Assembly: GCF_014268445.2 (NCBI RefSeq)
Contig: NZ_CP077089.1
Location: 2,969,501 to 3,033,500 of the forward strand
DNA from: Pseudomonas tensinigenes
Lineage (GTDB): Bacteria; Pseudomonadota; Gammaproteobacteria; Pseudomonadales; Pseudomonadaceae
Length of the DNA stretch: 64,000 bases
Reading direction: 5' to 3'
The notes beneath the pieces are model-generated. The model was given only the letters and a program-made list of their open reading frames with translations, did no database searches and was not told the DNA's origin. The position numbers and the translations under genes are program-made. Positions 8,635 through 16,609 of this stretch are shown in pieces (the stretch's first letter is position 1; every line of letters begins with the position of its first letter).

Positions 8635-10272
8635 TTACTTAGGGTACAAGGGCGGCAACCCACTATCACCCACCGGATCCTGCACCCGTTCCGCCGCCGG
8701 AATGGTGCGGATCGCTCGCCACAAATCCTCACCCTGCCAATGCTGGCCGGTTTCGCTGTAGAGCGCGCCGTTGAGGCCGTCGAGGGCATCCGACAACGGC
8801 ACAAACCGCGCCGCCATATCGGCCAGCGTTTCCGGCTGCTGACGCGCCCACGCGTCCAGTGCCTGCCGCGTCGCTTGCGGGTCATTGGCTTGACTCGCTC
8901 GCTTGATGTCATCCATCAAAGTGCGCGGGCTCGGGCCGGTTTGGGCGGCGCGATGCACCGCCGGTTGCCAGCGTGCGCGCCACCACAGGCCGAAGCCGAG
9001 GAGGGTGGTGCAGGCGAGGATCAGGGTGCTGAGTTTCCACCACCACAACACATCGTTATCGGCGACGCTCACTTGCAGATTGCCGGCCGGGGTGTCGACT
9101 TGCAGGCTCGGGTTGTTGGCCACTTGCAGGGTACGCGCGGGCAGGCTGCTGTGTTCCAGATGGTCTTCGAAGGTGTTCCACCAGACCACGTCCACCGTCG
9201 GCAAATCGATGGCGCCGCTGCGGCTCGGCACCAGCGCTTCGCGTTCTTCGCGGCTGCCGACAATGCCGCGGTCGGTGCTCTGGTTGCTCAGCACCGGTTG
9301 GTCGGGGTAGCGGCGCAGACCGTTGACGTCGGTGGCGGGCAGCGCTGGCAGTTGCGAGCTGGCGAGGCCTTCTACTTTCAGGGTCAGGCTGCGCGTCATC
9401 GAATCGCCGACCTGAGTGTGTTCCGGCTCCGGGTTCCAGCTTTCGCTGAGGCTCAGGCTGCGCGCGGGCAGCCATGGCGCGTCGACCGGATAAGTCAGGG
9501 GTTTGGGTTTGACGGTCAGGGGGATTTCCGCAGAACTGACGCGCATCAGTTTGCCCGGCTTCGGCCCCTGTGCATTGGCGTCCTGAGACGGCTGCGTGTC
9601 GACCAGTGTGGCGCTAAAGGTCTGTGGCGCAATGGTCAGCAAACCGCTGTGTTGCGGGTAGATCGCATAGCGCATTTCGATCACGCCATGGCGCACACCG
9701 TTGAGGTCTTTTTCGTAGGTGCGCGTGTCGCCCAGTTGCTCGATGCGTGCATCGACGATTTGCAGCGGCGTCAGGCTGCTGTCGTCGTACAGCGACACCG
9801 AATGGTAGATGCGCAACGTCAGGATCGCCTGCGCCTGCACATAGACGCTGGACTGATCGAGGCTAGCCTCGATGAACACCGGATCAAGGCTGTTCTTGTT
9901 CTCGCGGGTGTCGCTTTCGACCACTTGCACGGTGATCGGCTGGCTCTGCGCGTCGCCCAGTTGCAGTGGCGGGATCACCACGCTGCCGTTTTCTTTAGGC
10001 CGCAGGGTAATGATCCAGCGCGTGGTCGCGCGGTTGTCGCCATTGAGGGTGTTGAGCTGGTTGACCTGGCGTGTGCCGCGCACTTCGAACAACGCTTCCA
10101 GCGCGGTCAGATCGGGTTTGCCGAACTGGGTGACGTCGCTGGTTTCGAGGGTGAGCTCGACCGTCTCGCCGGAGTTCAGGCGACTGCGATCCACACTGGC
10201 GGTCAGCTCGGCCGCCTGGGCGGTGGCCGTGCAGAGCAGCAGGGGCAGCAAGAGAGCGGTGAAGCGGGTCAT
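8635..10272 (-). CDS. batD: BatD family protein
   Basis: 545 residues, last gene of the MoxR-Bat operon. A Sec signal peptide (MTRFTALLLPLLLCTATAQA) precedes AELTASVDRSRLNSGETVEL, the typical opening of BatD (oxygen-tolerance) proteins, with repeated immunoglobulin-like beta domains. A single membrane helix at about residue 430 (VLWWWKLSTLILACTTLLGF) is followed by a cytoplasmic tail. The ATG at 10272 overlaps the stop of the upstream BatB/C gene (ATGA). Bat proteins form a membrane complex linked with MoxR chaperone function and stress or periplasmic integrity; the molecular role is not settled. The in-frame extension upstream to 10365 lies inside batB/C and lacks the signal peptide context, so I rejected it. 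Confidence 0.88.
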   Translation of the reverse strand: MTRFTALLLPLLLCTATAQAAELTASVDRSRLNSGETVELTLETSDVTQFGKPDLTALEALFEVRGTRQVNQLNTLNGDNRATTRWIITLRPKENGSVVIPPLQLGDAQSQPITVQVVESDTRENKNSLDPVFIEASLDQSSVYVQAQAILTLRIYHSVSLYDDSSLTPLQIVDARIEQLGDTRTYEKDLNGVRHGVIEMRYAIYPQHSGLLTIAPQTFSATLVDTQPSQDANAQGPKPGKLMRVSSAEIPLTVKPKPLTYPVDAPWLPARSLSLSESWNPEPEHTQVGDSMTRSLTLKVEGLASSQLPALPATDVNGLRRYPDQPVLSNQSTDRGIVGSREEREALVPSRSGAIDLPTVDVVWWNTFEDHLEHSSLPARTLQVANNPSLQVDTPAGNLQVSVADNDVLWWWKLSTLILACTTLLGFGLWWRARWQPAVHRAAQTGPSPRTLMDDIKRASQANDPQATRQALDAWARQQPETLADMAARFVPLSDALDGLNGALYSETGQHWQGEDLWRAIRTIPAAERVQDPVGDSGLPPLYPK

Positions 10273-12008
10273 CGAGTGTTTTCCTGATCCTGATGTTGTT
10301 GCTGTTCGTACCAGAATTTGCGTCGCAGCAGTTCGCCCGGGTCGTCCGGGATCTTGCCCAGCCATTGTTCCAGTGCCTGACGTTGCTCGCCTTCGAGGTT
10401 GTCTTCACTCGGGCGCAACGTTGGCACGGTGTCCGTTTGTTCTTCCTCGTCGCTGCCCGGCACTTCATTGGGCCCCGGCTGCGGCGGCGTGGTCGGTGGC
10501 GGTTCGCTGGCCGATTCGCTCGGTTGCGCGTCGCTCTGGGTTTCACTTTTTACCGCCGGCGGCGGCGTGGTCGCGGGCGCTGGTTCGTCGCCCGGCAGAC
10601 TTTGCTGCTCGCTTGGCTTGGTGTCCGGCTCGGCGGGCGGAGGGGCGTTTTTCTGCTTGAGCAGATTTTCCACCAGCGTCTTGTTGGTCTGCGCCGGACG
10701 TAAATCCGGTTGCTGTTCCAGTGCCTGTTCATAGGCGTCGATCGCCGCTTCCAGCTCACCGCTTTTCGCCAGCGCGTTGCCACGATTGTAGTGGGCGCGG
10801 GCGTCGCTGCCTTCGGCGAAACGCTGAGCGGCGCCACTGTAGTCGCCGGCTTCGTACAACGCCACCCCTTGCCATTGGTGATCGTCAAAATGCTGCGCGG
10901 CTTCAGCCGGGCGCTTCTGTTTGAGCAGGTGCAGGCCCTGTTGATCGGGGCGCAGCCACAAATCCTCAAAGTCAAAAGCGTAGCTGGGCTGTGGCAAGCA
11001 AAACAGCAACGGCAGGCAGAACAACCAGCCGCGACGTCCGGCACAGGCGGCGAGCAACAACAGCGGCAACAGCAGCCAGTAACCCTGATCGGCCCAGGTA
11101 TCGAGGCGCACGGTCTGGCCGTCGTCACGCAGGCTGCGTGGACCGTTGAGCAGGCCGAGCGCGGCAAGATCCGCTTCGTCGAGGCGGGCAGGGTGGTATT
11201 CGCCGCCGACGCTGTTGAGGAATGCGCTCAGGCCCGGACTGTCGAGTTGCGGCACGCGAATCGCGCCTTGTTCGTCCTTGAGGAAGCTGCCGTCCTCTTG
11301 GGCGATTGGCGCACCTTCGGCGGTGCCGACGCCGAGCATCAGCAACTGCGCCGATTGTCCGCTGAGTGCGCGGCGAATGCCTTGGCGTTCTACTTCATCG
11401 AGCGACGAGCCGATTAACAGAATCCGCCCCTGACCGAGCGCGCCCTGTTTCAGCAGGGCCAGCGCTTTGCTCACGGCCAGATCGGCACGATGGCCGCTTT
11501 CCGGCATCAACGACGGTTTGAGCGCGTCGAGCAGATTGCGGCTGGTCGCCAGGTCATCTGACAGCGGCACCAGCGTGTGCGCGCTGCCGGCGTAGACAAC
11601 GATGGCGGTCTGCGCATCGCTGCGCGCCTGCAACAGATCGAACAGCTTGCGTCGTGCTTGTTCCAGTCGCGTCGGCGGCGAGTCGGTGGCGAGCATTTCC
11701 GGGGTCAGTTCCAGCACCACCACCAGCGGATCGGCGGGTTTCTGGCTGGTCTGTTCGACGCGCTCCCAACTCGGCCCGAGCAGCGCCAGAACCGTCAGCA
11801 GCCATGCCACGCCGAGGGCGATCCATGGCAGTTTGCTGTCGCGACCATTGCCGCCGCTGAGCAGGGTGGCATGAAACGCCGGCGGCAGAATCATCTGCCA
11901 GCGTCCGGCGCGTTTCTGTCGGTGCCAGAGTTGCCAGATCAGCCAGCCCAGCAGCGGCAGCAACAGCAACCACCACGGACGGAACCAGTGCGGCCAGAGC
12001 GCAATCAT
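10269..12008 (-). CDS. BatB-BatC fusion: von Willebrand factor A domain plus TPR membrane protein
   Basis: 579 residues. Membrane helices near the N-terminus (WWLLLLPLLGWLIWQLW and IALGVAWLLTVLALLG) flank the usual BatA/B N-terminal layout. The vWA domain spans about 85-300, then there is another helix pair (GYWLLLPLLLLAACAG). TPR repeats occupy about 350-430 (AHYNRGNALAKSGELEAAIDA), then a Pro/Glu-rich low-complexity tail. The metal-binding MIDAS start, normally DxSxS as in the neighbouring BatA, reads VVLELTPEML here, so metal binding is probably lost. The TPR part corresponds to BatC of other bacteria. ATGA overlaps exist with both neighbours, indicating coupled translation. Confidence 0.87.
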   Translation of the reverse strand: MIALWPHWFRPWWLLLLPLLGWLIWQLWHRQKRAGRWQMILPPAFHATLLSGGNGRDSKLPWIALGVAWLLTVLALLGPSWERVEQTSQKPADPLVVVLELTPEMLATDSPPTRLEQARRKLFDLLQARSDAQTAIVVYAGSAHTLVPLSDDLATSRNLLDALKPSLMPESGHRADLAVSKALALLKQGALGQGRILLIGSSLDEVERQGIRRALSGQSAQLLMLGVGTAEGAPIAQEDGSFLKDEQGAIRVPQLDSPGLSAFLNSVGGEYHPARLDEADLAALGLLNGPRSLRDDGQTVRLDTWADQGYWLLLPLLLLAACAGRRGWLFCLPLLFCLPQPSYAFDFEDLWLRPDQQGLHLLKQKRPAEAAQHFDDHQWQGVALYEAGDYSGAAQRFAEGSDARAHYNRGNALAKSGELEAAIDAYEQALEQQPDLRPAQTNKTLVENLLKQKNAPPPAEPDTKPSEQQSLPGDEPAPATTPPPAVKSETQSDAQPSESASEPPPTTPPQPGPNEVPGSDEEEQTDTVPTLRPSEDNLEGEQRQALEQWLGKIPDDPGELLRRKFWYEQQQHQDQENTR

Positions 12009-13084
12009 CGGCGCCTCCGCAGACGCAGGCGCTTGAGACGCTCGCGCCAGTCAGGCAACGGACTTTGCAGATACAGTTCCTTGGTGAACAGGCGTTGCAG
12101 CGGGTTGTCCGGCCACAATTCACGGGCGACCAGCAATAGGCTCAACCATAACGCCAGCGCCAAAGGCCAGTGATACAAGGCTTGTGCCGGGCGGGCCTGG
12201 GTCGGTTGTTGAGTCACCGGTTCGAGCTGGTCGAGTGTGTCTTTGATGGCTTGCAGTTCTTTGCCGTCGTGGGCACGGAAATACTGGCCGCCGGTGACTT
12301 CGGCGATGGCTTTGAGCGCCGGTTCGTCGAGGTCCAGGCTCGGATTGACGCCCAGCAGGCCGGTTGAGCCGCTGTCTTCAGGATTGGCGCCGATGCCGAT
12401 CGGATAGATTTTCACGCCTTCGCTGGCCGCCAGTTTTGCCGCCGTCAGCGGATCGATTTCGCCGCCATTGTTGGCGCCGTCAGTGACCAGAATAAGCACG
12501 CGGCTCTGCGCCGGACGCATGCGCAGGCGTTTCAGCGCCAGACCGATGGCGTCGCCGATCGCAGTGTTCTTGCCGGCAATGCCGATCCGCGCTTCGTCGA
12601 GCCAGACGCGCACGGTATGGCGATCAAAGGTCAGCGGCGCTTGCAGATACGCTTGGCTGCCGAAGAGGATCAGGCCGACACGGTCGCCATCGCGACTTTC
12701 GAGGAAATCACCGAGCAGATGCTGCACCAGCGTCAGGCGACTGACCTCTTCGTCCTGCCACTGCATATCCGGAAAGTCCATCGAGCCGGACACGTCCACC
12801 GCGACCAGCAGATCACGCCCACTGGCAGCAATCGGTAGTGGTTCGCCGAGCCATTGCGGGCGCGCGGCGGCGGTCAGCAGCAACAGCCACAAGAGCATGA
12901 ACGGCGCCTGTTGACGCCACGCGGGCAGGTTGGCGCGAGCGCGACGGCGGGCGAGGCCTTCCAGATCGGCGAGAAAGCTGACTTTCAACGCTGGTTCGCC
13001 GCTGTCGGCGACCGGCAGCACCAGGCGCATCAGCCACGGCAGCGGCACCAGCACAAAGATCCACGGCCAGGCGAACTCAAACAT
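12005..13084 (-). CDS. batA: BatA-like von Willebrand factor A domain membrane protein
   Basis: 359 residues. N-terminal membrane segments (PWIFVLVPLPWLMRLVLPV and the helix FMLLWLLLLTAA) precede a vWA domain at about 85-280. Its intact MIDAS is DVSGSMD (residues about 93-99), with the later Thr/Asp positions in the GKNTAIGDAIG and LVTDGANN segments. A C-terminal helix (WPLALALWLSLLLVA) anchors the end, placing the vWA domain on one face of the inner membrane. This matches the BatA/YfbK-like family linked to MoxR ATPases. The 8-nt overlap with the upstream DUF4381 gene and the ATGA overlap with the BatB/C gene support one operon. Confidence 0.9.
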   Translation of the reverse strand: MFEFAWPWIFVLVPLPWLMRLVLPVADSGEPALKVSFLADLEGLARRRARANLPAWRQQAPFMLLWLLLLTAAARPQWLGEPLPIAASGRDLLVAVDVSGSMDFPDMQWQDEEVSRLTLVQHLLGDFLESRDGDRVGLILFGSQAYLQAPLTFDRHTVRVWLDEARIGIAGKNTAIGDAIGLALKRLRMRPAQSRVLILVTDGANNGGEIDPLTAAKLAASEGVKIYPIGIGANPEDSGSTGLLGVNPSLDLDEPALKAIAEVTGGQYFRAHDGKELQAIKDTLDQLEPVTQQPTQARPAQALYHWPLALALWLSLLLVARELWPDNPLQRLFTKELYLQSPLPDWRERLKRLRLRRRR

Positions 13085-13574
13085 GTTTGCGAATCCACGT
13101 GTCGACCGCTTGGGTCAGGCCGGCGATGGCTTTGTCGTCGAGTTTGCATTCCGGTTTGTACGCGCCTTCGACCAACACCATCCAACGGGTCAGGCCCGCC
13201 GCCGGGCAGCGGTTATCGAGAAAGGCCAACCATTTACGCCCGTTGAGGGTGTGGCTCTGGCTGTAAGGGTAGTGGTTGCGGCACAGGCGTTTGAGCAGGC
13301 CGTTGAGTTGCTGCAGCCAGGCACCGGCCGGGGCGCCGTCGTAGGGTTTGGGCATTTGTGCGAGTTCGGCGAGGGCGGCGATGCGCACCGGGTCGAGCGG
13401 CTGTTCGGCACGGACGATCGGGCGTTTTTTCATCGGAATGAAACGGCGCAGGCGCCACACGGCAAAACCCAGCAGCGGCAACAATAGAAGCAGCAGCCAC
13501 CAACCCGGTGCCGGCGGCCAAAAAGCAATCGGTGGCGGCGAGATCAGCGGTTGCAGTTGTTCGAGGCCGTTCAT
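13077..13574 (-). CDS. DUF4381 domain membrane protein
   Basis: 165 residues with one strong membrane helix at about 25-42 (GWWLLLLLLPLLGFAVW), then a basic stretch and a soluble helical domain rich in Trp/Leu (GAWLQQLNGLLKRLC, GRKWLAFLDNRCP). This is the DUF4381 protein regularly encoded between DUF58 and BatA in MoxR operons. It is a putative scaffold of the membrane complex; no enzymatic motif is visible. The start ATG overlaps the stop of the DUF58 gene. Confidence 0.87.
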   Translation of the reverse strand: MNGLEQLQPLISPPPIAFWPPAPGWWLLLLLLPLLGFAVWRLRRFIPMKKRPIVRAEQPLDPVRIAALAELAQMPKPYDGAPAGAWLQQLNGLLKRLCRNHYPYSQSHTLNGRKWLAFLDNRCPAAGLTRWMVLVEGAYKPECKLDDKAIAGLTQAVDTWIRKHV

Positions 13575-14515
13575 CGACCTTTCCCCGGACGCTGCGGATT
13601 AAGGAATTCGCGCATCTGCTCGACCATTTCACTTTGCGTGCTCAGCGGCATCAGCAATACCCGCAGCTTTTGCGCGAGCAATTCCCAGCGAGCGATGCGC
13701 GCTTCGGCCTGGGCGCGATAGGTCTGGCGCAGGTCGAAGTTGAGGGTGTCGAGTTCAAGCTGCGCGCCACGTTCGGCGAACCTGAGCAGGCCGGCAGCGG
13801 GGAGGGCGTGATCCAGCGGATCGGAAATCGGCAACATCAATAAGTCGCAATGACGCGATAAGAGGCTGAGCTGTTGTTCGGCGCTGTCGGACAACGCACG
13901 CTCGTCGCAGATGACAATCACCAGACTGCCCGGGCGCAGCACTTCGCGGGCACGGCGCAGGGCCACGCCGAACGCATCGCGATCCGGCTCACGCTCGCTG
14001 TGCAGCGACTGATTGACCTTGACCAGACGATTGAGCAATTGCAGCAGGCTCTGTTTGCTGCGCCGTGGCTTGATTTCGTAGTGCTCGTTGTCGCCGAACA
14101 CCAGCCCGCCGACCCGGTCATTGTGACCAAGCGCGGCCCAGCCAATCAGCGCCGCTACTTGCGCCGCCAGCACCGATTTGAACATCAGCCCGGAACCGAA
14201 AAACAGCCGCGTGCTTTGCTCGACCATGATGAAAATCGGCCGCTCGCGCTCCTCATGAAACAGCTTGGTGTGCGGCTCTTGCGTGCGTGCGGTGACGCGC
14301 CAGTCGATGGTGCGCACGTCGTCGCCGGCCTGATAGACCCGCACCTGATCGAAATCGACGCCACGGCCCCGGAATTTCGAGTGATGCAGGCCGATCAGCG
14401 GGCTGCGCTGACTCGGCGTGGAAAACAGCTGCACTTCACGCACGCGGTGACGCATCTCGATCAGCTCGGCGAGGCTGACGCGGATGCCCGGTTCGGACGG
14501 CAGGGGGGCGTTCAT
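13571..14515 (-). CDS. DUF58 domain protein
   Basis: 314 residues. The DUF58 signature is at about 45-85: HHSKFRGRGVDFDQVRVYQ, then the invariant-type DDVRTIDWRVTART. A degenerate vWA-like fold follows, with IFIMVEQSTRLFFGSG in place of a canonical MIDAS (VEQS instead of DxS). Such proteins are cytoplasmic partners or clients of MoxR ATPases. I chose ATG 14515, 5 nt after the moxR stop. An in-frame TTG at 14524 overlapping the moxR stop (TTGA) is possible. Confidence 0.88.
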   Translation of the reverse strand: MNAPLPSEPGIRVSLAELIEMRHRVREVQLFSTPSQRSPLIGLHHSKFRGRGVDFDQVRVYQAGDDVRTIDWRVTARTQEPHTKLFHEERERPIFIMVEQSTRLFFGSGLMFKSVLAAQVAALIGWAALGHNDRVGGLVFGDNEHYEIKPRRSKQSLLQLLNRLVKVNQSLHSEREPDRDAFGVALRRAREVLRPGSLVIVICDERALSDSAEQQLSLLSRHCDLLMLPISDPLDHALPAAGLLRFAERGAQLELDTLNFDLRQTYRAQAEARIARWELLAQKLRVLLMPLSTQSEMVEQMREFLNPQRPGKGR

Positions 14516-14520
14516 GGGGG

Positions 14521-15480
14521 TCAAGCGACGGCTACGACGTCGAGAATCCGCTGCACCACCCGATCCTGATCGATGCCGGCGGCTTCGGCTTCAAACGACA
14601 AAATGATGCGGTGACGCAACACATCGAACAGCACCGCCTGAATGTCTTCCGGGCTGACGAAGTCGCGACCGGCCAGCCAGGCGTGGGCGCGGGCGCAGCG
14701 GTCGAGGGCGATAGAGCCGCGCGGGCTGGCGCCGTAAGCGATCCACTCGGCCATTTCCGGGTCGAACTTGGCCGGGTTGCGCGTGGCCATGACCAGTTGC
14801 ACGAGGTATTCCTCCACGGCGTCGGCCATGTACAGGCCAAGGATTTCCTTGCGCGCAGCGAAGATCGCCTGCTGGCTGACGCGGCGTTCAGGTTTGGTCT
14901 CGCCGTTCAACGCTTCGCCACGGGCCTGCTGGAGGATGCGGCGTTCGACGGCGGCGTCCGGGAAACCGATTTTCACGTGCATCAGGAAACGGTCGAGCTG
15001 CGCTTCCGGTAGCGGGTAGGTGCCTTCCTGCTCGATCGGGTTTTGCGTGGCCATTACCAGAAACAGCGGCGACAGCTCGTAAGTGCTGCGGCCGACACTG
15101 ACCTGACGTTCGGCCATGGCTTCGAGCAGCGCCGATTGCACCTTGGCCGGGGCGCGGTTGATTTCGTCCGCCAGCACCAGGTTGTGGAAGATCGGCCCTT
15201 GCTGGAACACGAAACTGCCGGTTTCCGGGCGGTAGATCTCGGTGCCGGTGATGTCGGCCGGCAGCAGATCCGGGGTGAACTGAATGCGATGGAACTGGGC
15301 TTCGATGCCCTCGGCGAGCTCTTTGATCGCTTTGGTCTTGGCCAGACCCGGAGCGCCCTCGACCAACATGTGGCCGTCGGCGAGCAGGGCGATGAGCAAA
15401 CGCTCGATGAGTTTTTCCTGGCCGAGAATCTGCGTTGAAAGAAAGGTTCGCAGCGCCAGCAGCGCTTCACGATGTTCCAT
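14521..15480 (-). CDS. MoxR family AAA+ ATPase
   Basis: 319 residues, first gene of the MoxR-Bat operon. Walker A is GAPGLAKT (about 41-48) and Walker B is LVLADEINRAP (about 101-111). The sensor 1 region is MATQNPIEQEGTYPLPEAQ, a MoxR hallmark, and the lid domain follows. MoxR proteins act as chaperone-like ATPases that mature or insert metal cofactors or assemble complexes with vWA proteins such as those encoded downstream. Start ATG 15480 has AGGA 10 nt upstream; an in-frame GTG at 15510 would add ten residues. A promoter is expected in the gap upstream, which is shared with a REP pair. Confidence 0.92.
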   Translation of the reverse strand: MEHREALLALRTFLSTQILGQEKLIERLLIALLADGHMLVEGAPGLAKTKAIKELAEGIEAQFHRIQFTPDLLPADITGTEIYRPETGSFVFQQGPIFHNLVLADEINRAPAKVQSALLEAMAERQVSVGRSTYELSPLFLVMATQNPIEQEGTYPLPEAQLDRFLMHVKIGFPDAAVERRILQQARGEALNGETKPERRVSQQAIFAARKEILGLYMADAVEEYLVQLVMATRNPAKFDPEMAEWIAYGASPRGSIALDRCARAHAWLAGRDFVSPEDIQAVLFDVLRHRIILSFEAEAAGIDQDRVVQRILDVVAVA

Positions 15481-15661
15481 CGATGACTGTTCCTGGAAAG
15501 GGGTGGCCACGGGCGTTCGGATAACGCCGGGGCTGGGGGCGTTACTTTAATCCATCGCGGGGGGTGGCGACTAACGGCATTTTGCGCAAAGTGCGGGAAT
15601 GACTGGGGGATTTGTTGGATTTTTTTAGTGCCGGGGAAGGGCGGTGTTCTTTCGGGCCTCT

Positions 15662-15731
15662 TCGCGAGCAGGCTCGCTCCCACATTTTGAGCGGCGTACA
15701 TCCGTCAATGTGGGAGCGAGCCTGCTCGCGA
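15662..15731. repeat. REP inverted pair (BIME-like)
   Basis: Two head-to-head copies of the fluorescent-pseudomonad REP element: TCGCGAGCAGGCTCGCTCCC on the left and its reverse complement on the right, separated by about 25 nt. They lie between moxR and the small gene at 15752. The rest of 15481-15751 shows no gene. It should hold the moxR promoter, but no clear box is visible. Confidence 0.9.
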
Positions 15732-15751
15732 TGGGGCCAGTTCGAGCGCCA

Positions 15752-16105
15752 TCAAACTTCGTTAATGAAGGTCCCCGTCCCGTCGAGGATGTTCATCAAG
15801 GTCTCGACAACCTCATCCATATCCACCATATCCGGGTTAAAGCTGATCTCCAGCACATCATCCCCGTTCAACGCATCGGCATCCGCCGCCGCGATTTCGA
15901 TCTTCAGCAGATTCGAAGTCAACGTGACCTTCACCCCATCAAGCGTCGAAGGCTCGCCATCCAGGGTGATCTCCAGCTCATCCTCGTCCGGATAGCGGCT
16001 CATCAGGAACATGTCGCCCTTGTCGCTGTGGCAGCAGAGCATGGCCATGTTGTCTTCTTCGTCATCGCACGGGTTGACGATCAGTAGGGCGGTGGTCATT
16101 TGCAT
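15752..16105 (-). CDS. Conserved small acidic Pseudomonas protein
   Basis: 117 residues, very acidic (CDDEEDNMAMLCC, YPDEDELEITLDGEPS, DMVDMDEVVETLMNILDG), with no signal peptide or membrane segment. The position between gdhB and moxR matches a small hypothetical gene at the same place in P. aeruginosa (recalled synteny). Start ATG 16105 is preceded by AGGA at 7 nt. In-frame alternatives lie at 16111 (TTG) and 16099 (ATG). No function can be assigned. Confidence 0.75.
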   Translation of the reverse strand: MQMTTALLIVNPCDDEEDNMAMLCCHSDKGDMFLMSRYPDEDELEITLDGEPSTLDGVKVTLTSNLLKIEIAAADADALNGDDVLEISFNPDMVDMDEVVETLMNILDGTGTFINEV

Positions 16106-16609
16106 GGTCAATTCCTGCCTCTAAGGGCGTGTCGGTCGCTAATGGGCGCGATTCTGCCAGTCCTCGGGAATTTCTGCATGTGAGAGTGTCAGAGGATGTG
16201 TCGTGAACGCGACGTGGGTCAATGGTCATTTCTGGCACGCATGTACCGTAAAAACGGGCATGCAACCCAGCGTTTTCCGCCACGACTGCTAGTGTTTACC
16301 GGTGCCAAACCCTCGGTTTACGTGCCAATGACCGAATATGTCGCAGCACCGCAAGCAGACACATTGTCGCACCCTTTAAGCTGCGCAACGGATGAGCACC
16401 CGTAAAGGCATTGTCGGCACCGCTGGCAGTCGCTTTTGCAGATGCTCATTCTATGGAAGGTGAATGTGACCTGAGTGTCCCGTCCAGCTTCACCCACCTG
16501 TCTCCCTGTTTCCTCTGCCCGAGAATCAGGAACAGGGCGACACAAACCCCGAAAGGGGTGTTGCACGCGACGCTTTCCATCAATAACAAGCTTAAGCGGA
16601 GTACCACAG
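16106..16609. other. Intergenic region, divergent promoters of gdhB and the small acidic gene
   Basis: 504 nt without a convincing gene. It contains a GNRA-type hairpin AACCCCGAAAGGGGTGTT about 50 nt before the gdhB start, and an inverted ATGAGCA/TGCTCAT pair at about 16392 and 16442. These may shape the long gdhB leader. No clear sigma-70 or sigma-54 promoter could be fixed by eye. Confidence 0.5.

Noticed and set aside
8740..10287. 515-codon plus-strand frame antisense to batD
   Set aside because: Third-position GC shadow; the protein is low-complexity His/Arg/Gln-rich without family features, and batD on the other strand has a signal peptide and operon overlaps.
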